In this document: positions 53,521 through 62,792 of the stretch, piece by piece
How the letters are laid out: every line of letters starts with the position of its first letter
How positions within the stretch are numbered: position 1 is the first letter of the stretch
Origin: Nocardioides marinus
GTDB taxonomy: Bacteria > Pseudomonadota > Alphaproteobacteria > Rhodobacterales > Rhodobacteraceae
DNA: 64,000 nucleotides
Direction of reading: 5' to 3'
Assembly: GCA_019801415.1 (NCBI GenBank)
Contig: JAHVJD010000011.1
Location: 1 to 64,000, forward strand
The notes under the pieces: model-generated
Database searches by the model: none
What the model was told of the DNA's origin: nothing
What the model saw: the letters and a program-made list of their open reading frames with translations, nothing else
Program-made: the position numbers and the translations under genes

Positions 53521-53543
53521 GAGCGCGCGCAGAAGGCGCGCTC
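53521..53543. terminator. Hairpin between convergent genes
   Basis: GAGCGCGC and GCGCGCTC form an eight-pair stem 46 bases after the flavoprotein gene. It is followed by TTGCCCG rightward, a weak tail. Confidence 0.5.
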
Positions 53544-53580
53544 TTGCCCGCGTTGTGCGATCCCGTCGACCGTAAATGTC

Positions 53581-54981
53581 TTATTCGGTGTCGTTGACCA
53601 GGGCACCGTTCTCCCAGGTGCCTTCCGCCTGCTCGCCGCTGGCGTATTTCATCGTGCCGGGGCCCTGGCGCTTGCCGTTGACGAACTCGCCCTCGTAGAC
53701 GTCACCATTGGCATATGTCGCCACGCCCTTGCCGAAGATCTTGCCGTCCTGCCAGCTGCCTTCATAGGTAAACCCGTCGGGCATCACGATCTTGCCCTGC
53801 CCGTGGCGCTGGCTGTTGGCGAACTCCCCGGTGTAGACCGATCCGTCCGCGTAGGTCACCTTGGCCTGGCCGTGGCGCTGGCCATCCTGCCAGCCCCCCT
53901 CGTAGCGGTAGCCATCGGCGTAGGTCATCACCCCGTGGCCGTGGTTCTTGGCGTTCTTGAACCCGCCCGTATAGGTGATGCCGCTGGGGTAGGTGGCGGT
54001 GCCTTCTCCCTCGATCACGCCTGCGACCCAGTCCCCTTCGTAGGTGGAGCCATCGGGGTAGGTGATCTTGCCCTTGCCTTCGGGCAGGTCGTCGCGGAAG
54101 GCGCCCTCGTATACCGAGCCATCGGGGTAGGTCATCTTGCCGATGCCCTCGATCTGGCCGTGCGCCCATTCGCCGGTATAAGTGTAGCCGTCCTTTTCGG
54201 TGATGGTGCCGGTGCCGTGGCGCTGGTCGTCCTCGAAGGAGCCGACGTACACGTCGCCGTTGGCATAGGTCATCTTGCCGTGTCCGTGGCGCCGGGTCTC
54301 TTTCAGCTCACCCTCGTACACATCGCCGTTGGGGTGAACCTGCCGCCCGGTGCCATTCATCTGGCTGTTGGACCATTCGCCCTCGTAGATCAGCCCGTCC
54401 GGAGTCTCCAACCGGCCCTGGCCCTGCAACTGGCCGTCAACCACCTCGCCTTCGTAGACGGTCCCATCGGCATAGACGATCCTGGCGTTGCCTTCCTGGC
54501 GCCCCTCGACCCAATCGCCGTCGTAGCTGTAGCCATCGGGGGAGGTCATCACACCGCGCCCGTCGCGTTTGCCGTGGGCGAAACTGCCCTCGTAGCGCAC
54601 GCCGCTGGCATAGACAGACAGGCCGTCACCGTGGATCTGCCCCTCCTGCCAGCCGCCCTCGTAGGTGCTGCCGTCGGCGCGGGTCAGCTTGCCCTGCCCG
54701 TGGGGTTTGCCCTGTGCGAACTCACCCTCATAGACGGACCCGTCGGGAAAGCGTGCAACGCCCTGGCCGCGGACCTCGCCATCGACCCATTCGCCGGTGT
54801 ATTCATAGCCGTTGGGCAGCTTGTAGGTGCCGGTGCCATGCTGCAATCCGTTGCGGAAGGTGCCCTCGTAGACGCCCCCGATCTCATCCTGCGTGGTGAT
54901 GACCTCGCCCTCCTGGGCCAATGCCGGTGTAGCCAGCGCCAGGATGGTGGAAAACGCGAGTGCGGTGCCGAAACGGGTCAT
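53581..54981 (-). CDS. Exported MORN-repeat protein
   Basis: The 466-residue precursor has a signal peptide (MTRFGTALAFSTILALATPALA, 22 residues as a cleavable leader) and then almost nothing but MORN repeats. I count 18 full 23-residue units from about residue 38 and one partial unit at the C-terminus, each of the form YxGxWxxGxxxGxGxxxxxDGxx. MORN arrays form long beta-hairpin ladders that bind lipids or proteins. An exported array could sit in the periplasm or outside. The cellular role is unknown; the very regular DNA makes length changes by slippage likely. Confidence 0.9.
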   Translation of the reverse strand: MTRFGTALAFSTILALATPALAQEGEVITTQDEIGGVYEGTFRNGLQHGTGTYKLPNGYEYTGEWVDGEVRGQGVARFPDGSVYEGEFAQGKPHGQGKLTRADGSTYEGGWQEGQIHGDGLSVYASGVRYEGSFAHGKRDGRGVMTSPDGYSYDGDWVEGRQEGNARIVYADGTVYEGEVVDGQLQGQGRLETPDGLIYEGEWSNSQMNGTGRQVHPNGDVYEGELKETRRHGHGKMTYANGDVYVGSFEDDQRHGTGTITEKDGYTYTGEWAHGQIEGIGKMTYPDGSVYEGAFRDDLPEGKGKITYPDGSTYEGDWVAGVIEGEGTATYPSGITYTGGFKNAKNHGHGVMTYADGYRYEGGWQDGQRHGQAKVTYADGSVYTGEFANSQRHGQGKIVMPDGFTYEGSWQDGKIFGKGVATYANGDVYEGEFVNGKRQGPGTMKYASGEQAEGTWENGALVNDTE

Positions 54982-55164
54982 TCAAAACCTCTGCCTGCCC
55001 AGGGAAAACGGTGCTGCTGCCATTTTGGGTTGCTCGCCCGGAAACTAAGCTACCGCAACCCGGGCCGCAATGTCTTTTCCCCGGCGGCGGCCCGGGGCTC
55101 TTTTCCTTGGGCGGTAATCTGGATAGATGGCTGGGGTAAGGAACTTGCAGAAGGCCCAAGCAGC

Positions 55165-56823
55165 ATGGCAGACCGTTTCCGCGTGACACTGGCGCAGCTG
55201 AATCCCACCGTCGGCGACCTGGCAGGCAATGCCGCCAAGGCCCGCGAAGCCTGGGAAGAGGGGCGCAAGGCGGGCGCCGACCTGGTGGCGCTGCCCGAGA
55301 TGTTCATCACGGGGTACAACGCCCAGGATCTGGTGATGAAACCGGCCTTCCACACTGCCGCCATCGCCGCGGTGGAAAAGCTGGCGGCGGACTGCGCCGA
55401 CGGTCCCGCGTTGGCGATCGGCAGCCCATGGGTCGAAGGCACGGAGCTGTTCAACGCCTATCTGATCCTGAAGGACGGCAAGATCGCCGCGCGCAACCTC
55501 AAGCACCATCTGCCGAACGAGACCGTCTTTGACGAGGTGCGGATCTTTGATGCCGGACCGCTGGGCGGCCCCTACTCGGTGAATGACACCCGCATCGGGT
55601 CTCCCATCTGCGAGGACGGCTGGCACGAGGACGTGGCGGAAACCATGGCGGAATCCGGTGCCGAGTTCCTGCTGATCCCCAACGGCTCACCCTACTACCG
55701 CGGCAAGCTGGAGGTGCGCTTCAATCACATGGTGGCGCGCGCGGTGGAGACGCAACTGCCGGTGATCTACCTCAACATGGTGGGCGGCCAGGATGACCAG
55801 GTGTTCGACGGCGGCTCCTTCGTGCTGAACCCGGGCGGCGCGCTGGCGCTGCAGATGCCGGTCTTCGACGAGGCCTATGCACATCTGGATCTGGAGCGTA
55901 CCGACGACGGCTGGCGCGCCATTGAAGGCGAAAAGGCGCATCTGCCGGATGCCTGGGAGCAGGACTATCGCGTGATGGTCGAATCCCTGCGCGACTACCT
56001 CGGCAAAAGCGGCTTCAGGAAAGTGCTGCTGGGCCTGTCCGGTGGGGTCGACTCGGCCATCGTGGCGGCGATTGCCGTCGATGCGATCGGCGCGGAGAAT
56101 GTTCGCTGCGTGATGCTGCCTTCGGAATACACCAGTCAGGAATCCCTTGATGATGCCGAGGCCGTCGCCAAGGCGCTGGGCGTGCATTACGACTATGTGC
56201 CGATTTCCGAAGCCCGCGCCGCGGTCACCAACACCCTTGCGCCGCTGTTTGCCGGTCGCGACGCCGACGTGACCGAGGAAAACATCCAGTCCCGCCTGCG
56301 CGGCCTGCTGCTGATGGCGATGTCCAACAAGTTCGGAGAGATGCTGCTGACGACCGGCAACAAGTCCGAGGTCGCGGTCGGCTATGCCACCATCTATGGC
56401 GACATGAATGGCGGCTACAACCCGATCAAGGATCTCTACAAGACCCGCGTGTTCGAGACCTGCCGCTGGCGCAACGCCAACCACCGCCCCTGGATGAAAG
56501 GCCCGGCGGGCGAGGTGATCCGCCCCAACGTGATCGACAAGCCGCCCACAGCGGAACTGCGCGAGGATCAGAAGGACAGCGACAGCCTGCCCGACTACCC
56601 CGAGCTGGATGCCATCCTCGAGATCCTGGTCGACCGGGATGGTTCAATCGCTGATTGTGTTGCGGCAGGGTTTGATCGCGACGTGGCCAAGCGGATCGAG
56701 CATCTGCTTTACATCAGCGAATACAAACGCTTCCAGTCCGCACCGGGCGCTCGGCTGACGCCGCGGGCGTTCTGGCTGGACCGGCGCTATCCGATTGTGA
56801 ACCGCTGGCGCGACCCCTCCTGA
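55165..56823 (+). CDS. nadE: Glutamine-dependent NAD synthetase
   Basis: From ATG 55165 the enzyme has 552 residues. The N-terminal nitrilase-type glutaminase has the Glu-Lys-Cys triad in LPEMFITGYN (about 44), RNLKHHLPNE (about 113) and SPICEDGWHED (about 150). The C-terminal synthetase domain has the PP-loop LLGLSGGVDSAIVAA at about 289-303 and GNKSEVAVGYATIYGDMNGGYNP. It makes NAD from deamido-NAD using ammonia from glutamine. It diverges from the MORN gene. Confidence 0.96.
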   Translation: MADRFRVTLAQLNPTVGDLAGNAAKAREAWEEGRKAGADLVALPEMFITGYNAQDLVMKPAFHTAAIAAVEKLAADCADGPALAIGSPWVEGTELFNAYLILKDGKIAARNLKHHLPNETVFDEVRIFDAGPLGGPYSVNDTRIGSPICEDGWHEDVAETMAESGAEFLLIPNGSPYYRGKLEVRFNHMVARAVETQLPVIYLNMVGGQDDQVFDGGSFVLNPGGALALQMPVFDEAYAHLDLERTDDGWRAIEGEKAHLPDAWEQDYRVMVESLRDYLGKSGFRKVLLGLSGGVDSAIVAAIAVDAIGAENVRCVMLPSEYTSQESLDDAEAVAKALGVHYDYVPISEARAAVTNTLAPLFAGRDADVTEENIQSRLRGLLLMAMSNKFGEMLLTTGNKSEVAVGYATIYGDMNGGYNPIKDLYKTRVFETCRWRNANHRPWMKGPAGEVIRPNVIDKPPTAELREDQKDSDSLPDYPELDAILEILVDRDGSIADCVAAGFDRDVAKRIEHLLYISEYKRFQSAPGARLTPRAFWLDRRYPIVNRWRDPS

Positions 56824-56860
56824 CGCGGGCGTTAACCCTTTGGAGGGGCTCCATTTTTGA

Positions 56861-56886
56861 CCCGCGCCGGTCAGTTTCGGCGCGGG
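56861..56886 (+). terminator. Hairpin after nadE
   Basis: CCCGCGCCG and CGGCGCGGG form a nine-pair stem 38 bases after the nadE stop. The following GGCGTTTCC is not a good T-tract. Confidence 0.5.
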
Positions 56887-57001
56887 GGCGTTTCCGATAA
56901 CGGCCTGATATGCGGCGGAAAAATCACAATGCGCCGGTTGACGTCAGGCTGCGTCATCCGGGCGCTGGACGCGTGTCTTCCCAGCGGGCATAGATGCCTT
57001 C

Positions 57002-58333
57002 ATGCCCGGACCCCGACTGCCCCATTTCCAATCTGATCTGGCCCTGCCAAAATCTGTCGACGCCGTGGTGATCGGCGGTGGCATCATCGGTGCGGCCACT
57101 GCGCTGGAACTGGCAGAGCGCGGCCATTCGGTGCTGCTGTGCGAAAAGGGGCAGATTGCCGGAGAGCAAAGCTCGCGCAACTGGGGGTGGGTGCGGATCT
57201 CCTGTCGCGACCCGCGGGAAATCCCGCTGATGGCGCGGGCGCTGACCCTGTGGGAGGGGCTGAACGAACGCACCGGGCGAGATACCGGATATCATCGCTC
57301 GGGCATCCTGTTCACGGCCGAAAGCGCCAAGAAGGAAGCCCGGCTGGAACGTTGGCTGCGCAACCTGGACGGTTTGGGGCAGCAGGCGCATATGGTGCGC
57401 GGCACCTCGCTTGCAGCCTTGGTGCCGGGGCATCCGGCCAGGGTCCGGGCCGGGCTCTACACGCCGCTGGACGGGCGGGCGGAACCGCAGTTCGCGACCC
57501 ATGCCATCGCCGCGGCGGCGCAGGCGGCCGGTGCCAAGGTGATGACCGAATGCGCCGTGCGCAGCGTCGAGACCTCCGCCGGTCGCATCAGCGGGGTGAT
57601 GACGGAACGCGGCCGCGTGGCCTGTTCGGCGGTGGTGGTGGCGGGCGGCGCCTGGTCGCGGCTGTTTCTGGGCAATGCCGGCATCGACCTGCCGCAGCTC
57701 AAGGTGCTCAGCTCGGTGCTGCGGACCTCGGCGGTGCAGGGCGGGCCAGGGCCGGCGCTTTATACCGACAAGCTGGGGCTGCGCAAACGGGCCGACGGGG
57801 GCTACACCATTGCCGATGCGGATGAAAACGTCGTGGACCTGGTGCCGGACAGTTTCCGGCTGGGCTGGAAATTCCTGCCCAGCTTGCGGCAGGAATGGCG
57901 CAGCCTGCGGTTCCGCCTGTCACACCGCTGGCGCGAGGAGGCCGCGCAGGAGCGCCGCTGGCAACCACATCAGACCACCCCGTTCGAACGCTGCCGGGTG
58001 CTCGATCCGGCCCCGTCGCAAACGGCCTTGAAACGCGGCTGGGCGGCGGCGCAGGCGGATTTCCCGGTTCTGCGCAGCGCCGATGTGGTGCAAAGCTGGG
58101 CCGGGATGATCGACGTCACCCCCGACGCGATCCCGGTGATCTCGCAGGCCGATGATCTGCCGGGGCTGTTTGTTGCCACCGGGTTTTCCGGCCATGGTTT
58201 CGGCATCGGCCCGGCGGCGGGTCAGCTGGCCGCGGATCTGGTCACCGGGGATGCGCCGGTTGTCGATCCGCATCCGTTCCGGCTGTCGCGGTTTTCCGAC
58301 GGTACGCGCTACGGCCCGCAGCCCGGCTGCTGA
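57002..58333 (+). CDS. FAD-dependent amino acid/amine oxidoreductase (DadA-like)
   Basis: The 443-residue protein has the dinucleotide motif AVVIGGGIIGAATALELAERG at about 21-41, followed by the Glu-containing LLCEKG. A mid-protein VVVAGGAWSR and the C-terminal FAD motif LFVATGFSGHGFGIGPAAGQLAADL are those of the DAO/DadA family. Likely substrates are D-amino acids, N-methylated amino acids or gamma-glutamylputrescine; the context does not choose. Its last 25 bases overlap the 3' end of the convergent diguanylate cyclase gene. Confidence 0.9.
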   Translation: MPGPRLPHFQSDLALPKSVDAVVIGGGIIGAATALELAERGHSVLLCEKGQIAGEQSSRNWGWVRISCRDPREIPLMARALTLWEGLNERTGRDTGYHRSGILFTAESAKKEARLERWLRNLDGLGQQAHMVRGTSLAALVPGHPARVRAGLYTPLDGRAEPQFATHAIAAAAQAAGAKVMTECAVRSVETSAGRISGVMTERGRVACSAVVVAGGAWSRLFLGNAGIDLPQLKVLSSVLRTSAVQGGPGPALYTDKLGLRKRADGGYTIADADENVVDLVPDSFRLGWKFLPSLRQEWRSLRFRLSHRWREEAAQERRWQPHQTTPFERCRVLDPAPSQTALKRGWAAAQADFPVLRSADVVQSWAGMIDVTPDAIPVISQADDLPGLFVATGFSGHGFGIGPAAGQLAADLVTGDAPVVDPHPFRLSRFSDGTRYGPQPGC

Positions 58334-59883
58334 GCACTGCAGTCGGCGGCGTCGCGTATGCAGTTGCGCCCGCCCGCCTTGGCGGCATAGACTGCCCGAT
58401 CGGCGGCGTTCAGCAGATCCTGCGGCGTGCTGCCATCCTCGGGGAAGCTGGCAACGCCCACCGACACGGTGACCCGCGGCAGCGTGCCTGCCCCGTAGCG
58501 CAGCCTCAGACTCTCGATGGCCTGCCGCAATGCCTCCGCCGCGTGCAAGGCCTGCTCCTTGTCGGTGTCGGGCAGAAAGACCGAAAACTCCTCGCCGCCG
58601 AAGCGGCTGCAGATCTCGCCATGGGTGAACAACCCATGCAGCCCGTCGCCAATGGCCCGCAAGACGGTATCACCGGCATCGTGGCCATGGTTGTCGTTGA
58701 ACAGCTTGAAGCGGTCGACATCAAAGCTGAGCACTGCAGCCTGTCCCATCTGCCGTTCTGCCATCATCAAACCACCGCGCAGAGCGTTCAGCAGGTGGCG
58801 TCGATTGTACAGACCGGTCAGCGGATCGCGGGTGGACTGGTCGTGCAATTCGTCGCGCAGTTTCACGTTCGCGATCGCCAGCGAAATATGCTCGCAGCAT
58901 TGCAGGGCCAGCCGGTGACTGGCGTCGCGGCGCTCGGCGCTGTCATCGGGAGCGAACTTGACATGCATCAGCCCCACCGTGTTGCCATGGGCGACGATCG
59001 GCACGCAGCCGTATTCCTCTGGCGTCTGGGGCAGTCTCTGATCCTGGACATGCGCGCAGGCAAAGGATATCCGGTCCTGACGGTATCGGTACTGTCGCCC
59101 GCGCCGCAGCGACCAGCAGCTGTCCGGCAGGATATGGTCGCGCATGGGGGTGCTGCCCCAGCTGCACACCCCGTCCAGAACATCGCGGGAATTGGCGTAG
59201 ATATAGATTTCCCCGGCCGAGCCGGGCAGGATCTGGGCCATGAAGGTGGCGGTGATCTTGTACAGCTCTTCCAGCGACTTGCAGCTTTGCAACCACTCGT
59301 CCAGCTCCGACAGCAGCCGGGCTTCCTTGCGCCAGGCCTGTTCCGCCGCCAGCGCCCGCAAGGCCGTCAATTCAGCCTCCTCGGCCTTCTGCTTGGCCTT
59401 CGTCAGCTCCTCCGCATCGCGGCGATACTGAGTGACGTCCGTGTAGCTGGTGACATGGCCGCCGTCGGGCAGGCGGCGTGTCTCGATCGACAGGATGCGC
59501 CCCGATGCCATGCGGCGATCGGCGCTGAAGCGATCCTTGCCCGAGTGGAAATCGATCCGGGCCTGGGCTGCGCTGGCCGCGGTGACGTCCCCGCGTGCCA
59601 CCGCCGCGGTGAAGAAGTCCTCCCGCGACAACCCGATGCGCAGGTCAGTCTCGTGCAATTCCAGCACTTCCAGCACGCGCTGGTTGAACAATTCGCAGCG
59701 GCCATCCGCGGACCAGACAACAATGCCTTGCGACAGCCGGTCAACAATATCGCGAAAACGGTCCAGCGAGGGCTGGACCGGGTCGGCGACATGCCGTGGC
59801 GCGTCCGGCGCAGAGGCGCCGGATGACTGTCGTTGGGTGAAGGTCGATTGATCGTTCACGGGCAACCCTGGGCTAACTGGCAT
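58309..59883 (-). CDS. PAS-GAF-like diguanylate cyclase
   Basis: The 524-residue soluble protein begins with a PAS_7-type domain (LSQGIVVWSADGRCELFNQRVLEVL, about 50-75), then a coiled coil at about 165-195 and a GAF-like sensor at about 210-335. The C-terminal GGDEF domain has the active signature SRFGGEEFSVFLP at about 430-442 and DHDKFK-type metal residues (FDVDRFKLFNDNHGHDAGD). The RxxD inhibitory site is absent, so product inhibition should be weak. It makes c-di-GMP in response to an unknown signal. The gene overlaps the convergent oxidoreductase gene by 25 bases. Confidence 0.93.
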   Translation of the reverse strand: MPVSPGLPVNDQSTFTQRQSSGASAPDAPRHVADPVQPSLDRFRDIVDRLSQGIVVWSADGRCELFNQRVLEVLELHETDLRIGLSREDFFTAAVARGDVTAASAAQARIDFHSGKDRFSADRRMASGRILSIETRRLPDGGHVTSYTDVTQYRRDAEELTKAKQKAEEAELTALRALAAEQAWRKEARLLSELDEWLQSCKSLEELYKITATFMAQILPGSAGEIYIYANSRDVLDGVCSWGSTPMRDHILPDSCWSLRRGRQYRYRQDRISFACAHVQDQRLPQTPEEYGCVPIVAHGNTVGLMHVKFAPDDSAERRDASHRLALQCCEHISLAIANVKLRDELHDQSTRDPLTGLYNRRHLLNALRGGLMMAERQMGQAAVLSFDVDRFKLFNDNHGHDAGDTVLRAIGDGLHGLFTHGEICSRFGGEEFSVFLPDTDKEQALHAAEALRQAIESLRLRYGAGTLPRVTVSVGVASFPEDGSTPQDLLNAADRAVYAAKAGGRNCIRDAADCSAQQPGCGP

Positions 59884-59970
59884 TCAGTCGCCTCAGGGTA
59901 GCAAAGGGGGTGTGCCCTTTCTAAATGGCACCCGGCGATCTGCTTGAAATTTGACTCAAGCGGTAGGGGT

Positions 59971-60912
59971 CTACCCCATCAGTTGATAGCTGACCGGCAC
60001 ATAGCGGAACCCGTCTCCGCGGGTCTCGACGAAACCGGCGGCGGGGAAGGGCATGTGGTAGCCAATCATCGGCACCCGATCCGCGGCCAGCATGCGCAAC
60101 ACCTGCCGCCGCGACTGGGTGGCGGCGGGTTTGTCGGCGTCAAAGCTCACCGCCCAGTCCGGATGCGCAAAGCTCCAGACATAGTGGTTGGCCAGGTCCG
60201 CGGTCAGCATCAGTTGCCGCCCGCCGCTGTCCAGCATGAAGCACATGTGCCCCGGCGTGTGGCCGTGGCTTGCCACGGCAGTGATGCCGGAGGCGACACG
60301 GGCACCATCCTCGATGAAGGTGGTGCGTTCCGTCAGTGGCGTGACATTCTGCGCCACGAGATCGCCGACGCGGTGGCCGGGGTCCATCGCCGACCAAAAA
60401 TTGTACTCGGTCGCCCCCATGACGTATCGGGCATTGGGGAAGGTCGGCGCGCCATCCGTCATCAGCCCGCCGATATGGTCGGGATGCATGTGGGTAATCA
60501 CCACCACGTCGATGGCCTCGGGTGTCACCCCCGCGGCTGCCAGGGCGCGCGGCAGCCCCCCCTGGCCGAGGCCGGTGTCAAACAGCACCAGCTCGCCGCC
60601 AGTTTCCACCAGCGTGGGCGTGAAATAAAATTGTGCGGCCTCAGACGAGATGAAGTTCTCCTCGGACACCTTGCGGAACTCCTCTTCGCTGACATTGCCG
60701 CCAAAAATCTCCTTCGGGCCTTCGCGCAGGGCCGTGGCGTCCAGCAACGTGGTGACCGGCATCTCGCCCAGGGTGAAGGTGCGCGCGATCGGCATTGCGG
60801 CACCGGCGTCGTCTTGCGACTCCGAACCCGCCAGGACAGGTGTCGCGGCACCGGCGAGGGGGAGGGTGGCCGCGCCGGTCAGAGCCGCGCGCCGGGTCAT
60901 TGAGACAGTCAT
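59971..60912 (-). CDS. Exported metallo-beta-lactamase-fold hydrolase
   Basis: The 313-residue precursor has a Tat-like signal (SMTRRAALTGAATLPLAGAA) with twin arginines, ending near VLAG at about 29. The MBL domain has the zinc motif THMHPDHIGG at about 140-149, SHGHTPGHMCF at about 215-225 and further metal ligands LTADLANH and GYHMPFP. The product should be a folded, metal-loaded periplasmic hydrolase. Its closest recognisable type is the lactonase/quorum-quenching-like or general MBL hydrolases; the substrate is unknown. Confidence 0.88.
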   Translation of the reverse strand: MTVSMTRRAALTGAATLPLAGAATPVLAGSESQDDAGAAMPIARTFTLGEMPVTTLLDATALREGPKEIFGGNVSEEEFRKVSEENFISSEAAQFYFTPTLVETGGELVLFDTGLGQGGLPRALAAAGVTPEAIDVVVITHMHPDHIGGLMTDGAPTFPNARYVMGATEYNFWSAMDPGHRVGDLVAQNVTPLTERTTFIEDGARVASGITAVASHGHTPGHMCFMLDSGGRQLMLTADLANHYVWSFAHPDWAVSFDADKPAATQSRRQVLRMLAADRVPMIGYHMPFPAAGFVETRGDGFRYVPVSYQLMG

Positions 60913-61196
60913 GGCAGGTCCTCTCTTGTGGGTCGATCGGGCCTATCCTAGGCCAGTTGCCGTGCAATTCTTCAAACATTCGCGTGAACGGCGCGGCGGA
61001 TGCGCCTCCGACGCCGGTCCCGGATTGTGATGCGCTCGGGCCAAAACGGGTGCGACGGCCTCCGGCTGCGTGCGGTCATCCCGACGGGCGGCGCACCACA
61101 GCCTGCCTGGGCTTCTGCGGTGCGGGGGGGGCGCCTTGCGTGAAACTGGACAATTGCCTGCCCATGTGACAAGCCAGCGGCAACAGGAGACATGTG

Positions 61197-62522
61197 ATGA
61201 CCACCACCCGTTTTGCCCCGTCGCCGACCGGCTATATCCACGTCGGCAACCTGCGCACCGCGCTGATGAACTACCTGATCGCCCGCAAGGCCGACGGCAC
61301 CTTCATCCTGCGCATCGACGACACCGACCCCGAGCGGTCGAAGGAAGAATACGTCGATGCCATCAAGGAAGACCTGGAATGGCTGGGTCTGACCTGGGAC
61401 AAGGTGGAGCGCCAGTCCGAACGGCTGGATCGCTACCATGAGGCTGCGGACCGCCTGCGCGAGATCGGCCGCTTCTACGAGGCGTTCGAGACCCCGACCG
61501 AACTCGACCTGAAGCGCAAGAAGCAGCTCAACATGGGCAAGCCGCCGGTCTATGACCGCGCCGCGCTGGCGCTGTCGGACGAAGAAAAGGCCGCCCTGCG
61601 CGCCGAGCGTGGCGACGGCGTCTGGCGCTTCAAGCTCGACCACGAGCGGATCGAATGGACCGACGGCATCCTCGGCGATATCTCGATTGATGCGGCCTCG
61701 GTCTCCGACCCGGTGCTGATCCGGGGCGACGGGCAGTTCCTGTACACGCTGGCGTCGGTCGTCGATGACACCGAGATGGGCGTGACCAACGTGGTGCGTG
61801 GCTCGGACCACGTGACCAACACTGCCACCCAGATCCAGATCATCGAGGCGCTCGGCGGCGCCGTGCCGTCCTTTGCGCACCACTCGCTGCTGACCGGCCC
61901 GCAGGGCGAGGCGTTGTCCAAGCGTCTGGGCACCCTGGCGCTGCGCGACCTGCGCGAGGCGGGTGTGCAGCCGATGGCGCTGTTGTCGCTGATGGCGCGG
62001 CTGGGGTCGTCCGATCCGGTCGAGCTGCGCTCGGACATGGCCGAGCTGATCGAGGGCTTCGACATCACCCGCTTCGGCGCCGCGCCGACCAAGTTCGACG
62101 TCGAGGATCTCTACCCGCTGACCGCCCGCTACCTGCAGTCGCTGCCGCTCGAGGCGGTGCAGTCCCACGTGGATGCGCTGGGCGTGCCGGCAGAGAAACA
62201 GGCGGCCTTCTGGGACATGGCCAAGGAAAACATCACCACGCTGAAGGACCTGGCCGGCTGGTGGCAGCTGTGCCGCGACGGCGCCGAGCCGCTGGTGGCC
62301 GATGAGGACAAGGAGTTCATCGCCGAGGCCATGGCGATGCTGCCCGAAGGCCCCTATGACGCCGACAGCTGGGGCAAGTGGACGGCAGAGGTCAAGGCCG
62401 CGACCGGCCGCAAGGGCAAGGGCCTGTTCATGCCGCTGCGCAAGGCGGTGACCGGCATGGAGCGCGGCCCCGACATGTCGGCGCTGCTGGCGCTGATGGA
62501 GAAGGTCCGCGCTCGCGGCTGA
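61197..62522 (+). CDS. gltX: Glutamyl-tRNA synthetase
   Basis: From ATG 61197, set by AGGAGA six bases upstream, the enzyme has 441 residues. It has the class I HIGH-type motif APSPTGYIHVGNLRTALMN at about 7-25, the RIDDTDPERS segment, and a KMSKS-type motif GEALSKRLG at about 239-247. The C-terminal half is the helical anticodon-binding domain. Alphaproteobacteria often carry two GluRS paralogues, one of which charges tRNA-Gln with Glu; I cannot tell which this is. Confidence 0.95.
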   Translation: MTTTRFAPSPTGYIHVGNLRTALMNYLIARKADGTFILRIDDTDPERSKEEYVDAIKEDLEWLGLTWDKVERQSERLDRYHEAADRLREIGRFYEAFETPTELDLKRKKQLNMGKPPVYDRAALALSDEEKAALRAERGDGVWRFKLDHERIEWTDGILGDISIDAASVSDPVLIRGDGQFLYTLASVVDDTEMGVTNVVRGSDHVTNTATQIQIIEALGGAVPSFAHHSLLTGPQGEALSKRLGTLALRDLREAGVQPMALLSLMARLGSSDPVELRSDMAELIEGFDITRFGAAPTKFDVEDLYPLTARYLQSLPLEAVQSHVDALGVPAEKQAAFWDMAKENITTLKDLAGWWQLCRDGAEPLVADEDKEFIAEAMAMLPEGPYDADSWGKWTAEVKAATGRKGKGLFMPLRKAVTGMERGPDMSALLALMEKVRARG

Positions 62523-62547
62523 ACCGCCAAAGCCATCAAGAGACACA

Positions 62548-62577
62548 GGGGCGGTGCCAGCAGGCGCCGCCCTTTTT
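62548..62577 (+). terminator. Strong intrinsic terminator after gltX
   Basis: GGGCGGTGCC and GGCGCCGCCC form a ten-pair stem with an AGCA loop (one G-T-type mismatch), followed by TTTTT. It lies 26 bases after the stop codon. Confidence 0.88.
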
Positions 62578-62604
62578 CGTGCCGCTGACTGGTGCTGCGG
62601 AGAT

Positions 62605-62759
62605 CTCCCGCCCGCCGCAGCTGCATCAGAGATGCCGCCGCTGCAGTTGGGCCGGGCGCCGCGCTGATGCGCGGCGCGGCACCGCCTCCCCCGCGGGGGA
62701 GGCGGTGCCATGCCCAACGGTGAGGGCGCATGAATTTCATGCGCGCAAGCGGGCGGGAG
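62605..62759. repeat. Structured intergenic repeat, copy B, with nested palindromes
   Basis: It starts with CTCCCGCCCGC (62605-62615), inverted at the far end as GCGGGCGGGAG (62749-62759). Inside are a small hairpin (62623-62635), the box GTTGGGCCGGGC (62646-62657), a nine-pair hairpin GCGCCGCGC/GCGCGGCGC (62656-62677), a perfect 32-base palindrome centred on CCCGCGGG (62678-62709), GCCCAA pairing with TTGGGC, and a perfect palindrome GCGCATGAA/TTCATGCGC (62726-62744). It lies between the convergent gltX and DUF2254 genes. Confidence 0.75.
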
Positions 62760-62792
62760 CGTCTCGCAGCAGCTGCGGGGGGTGGCCGTGGG

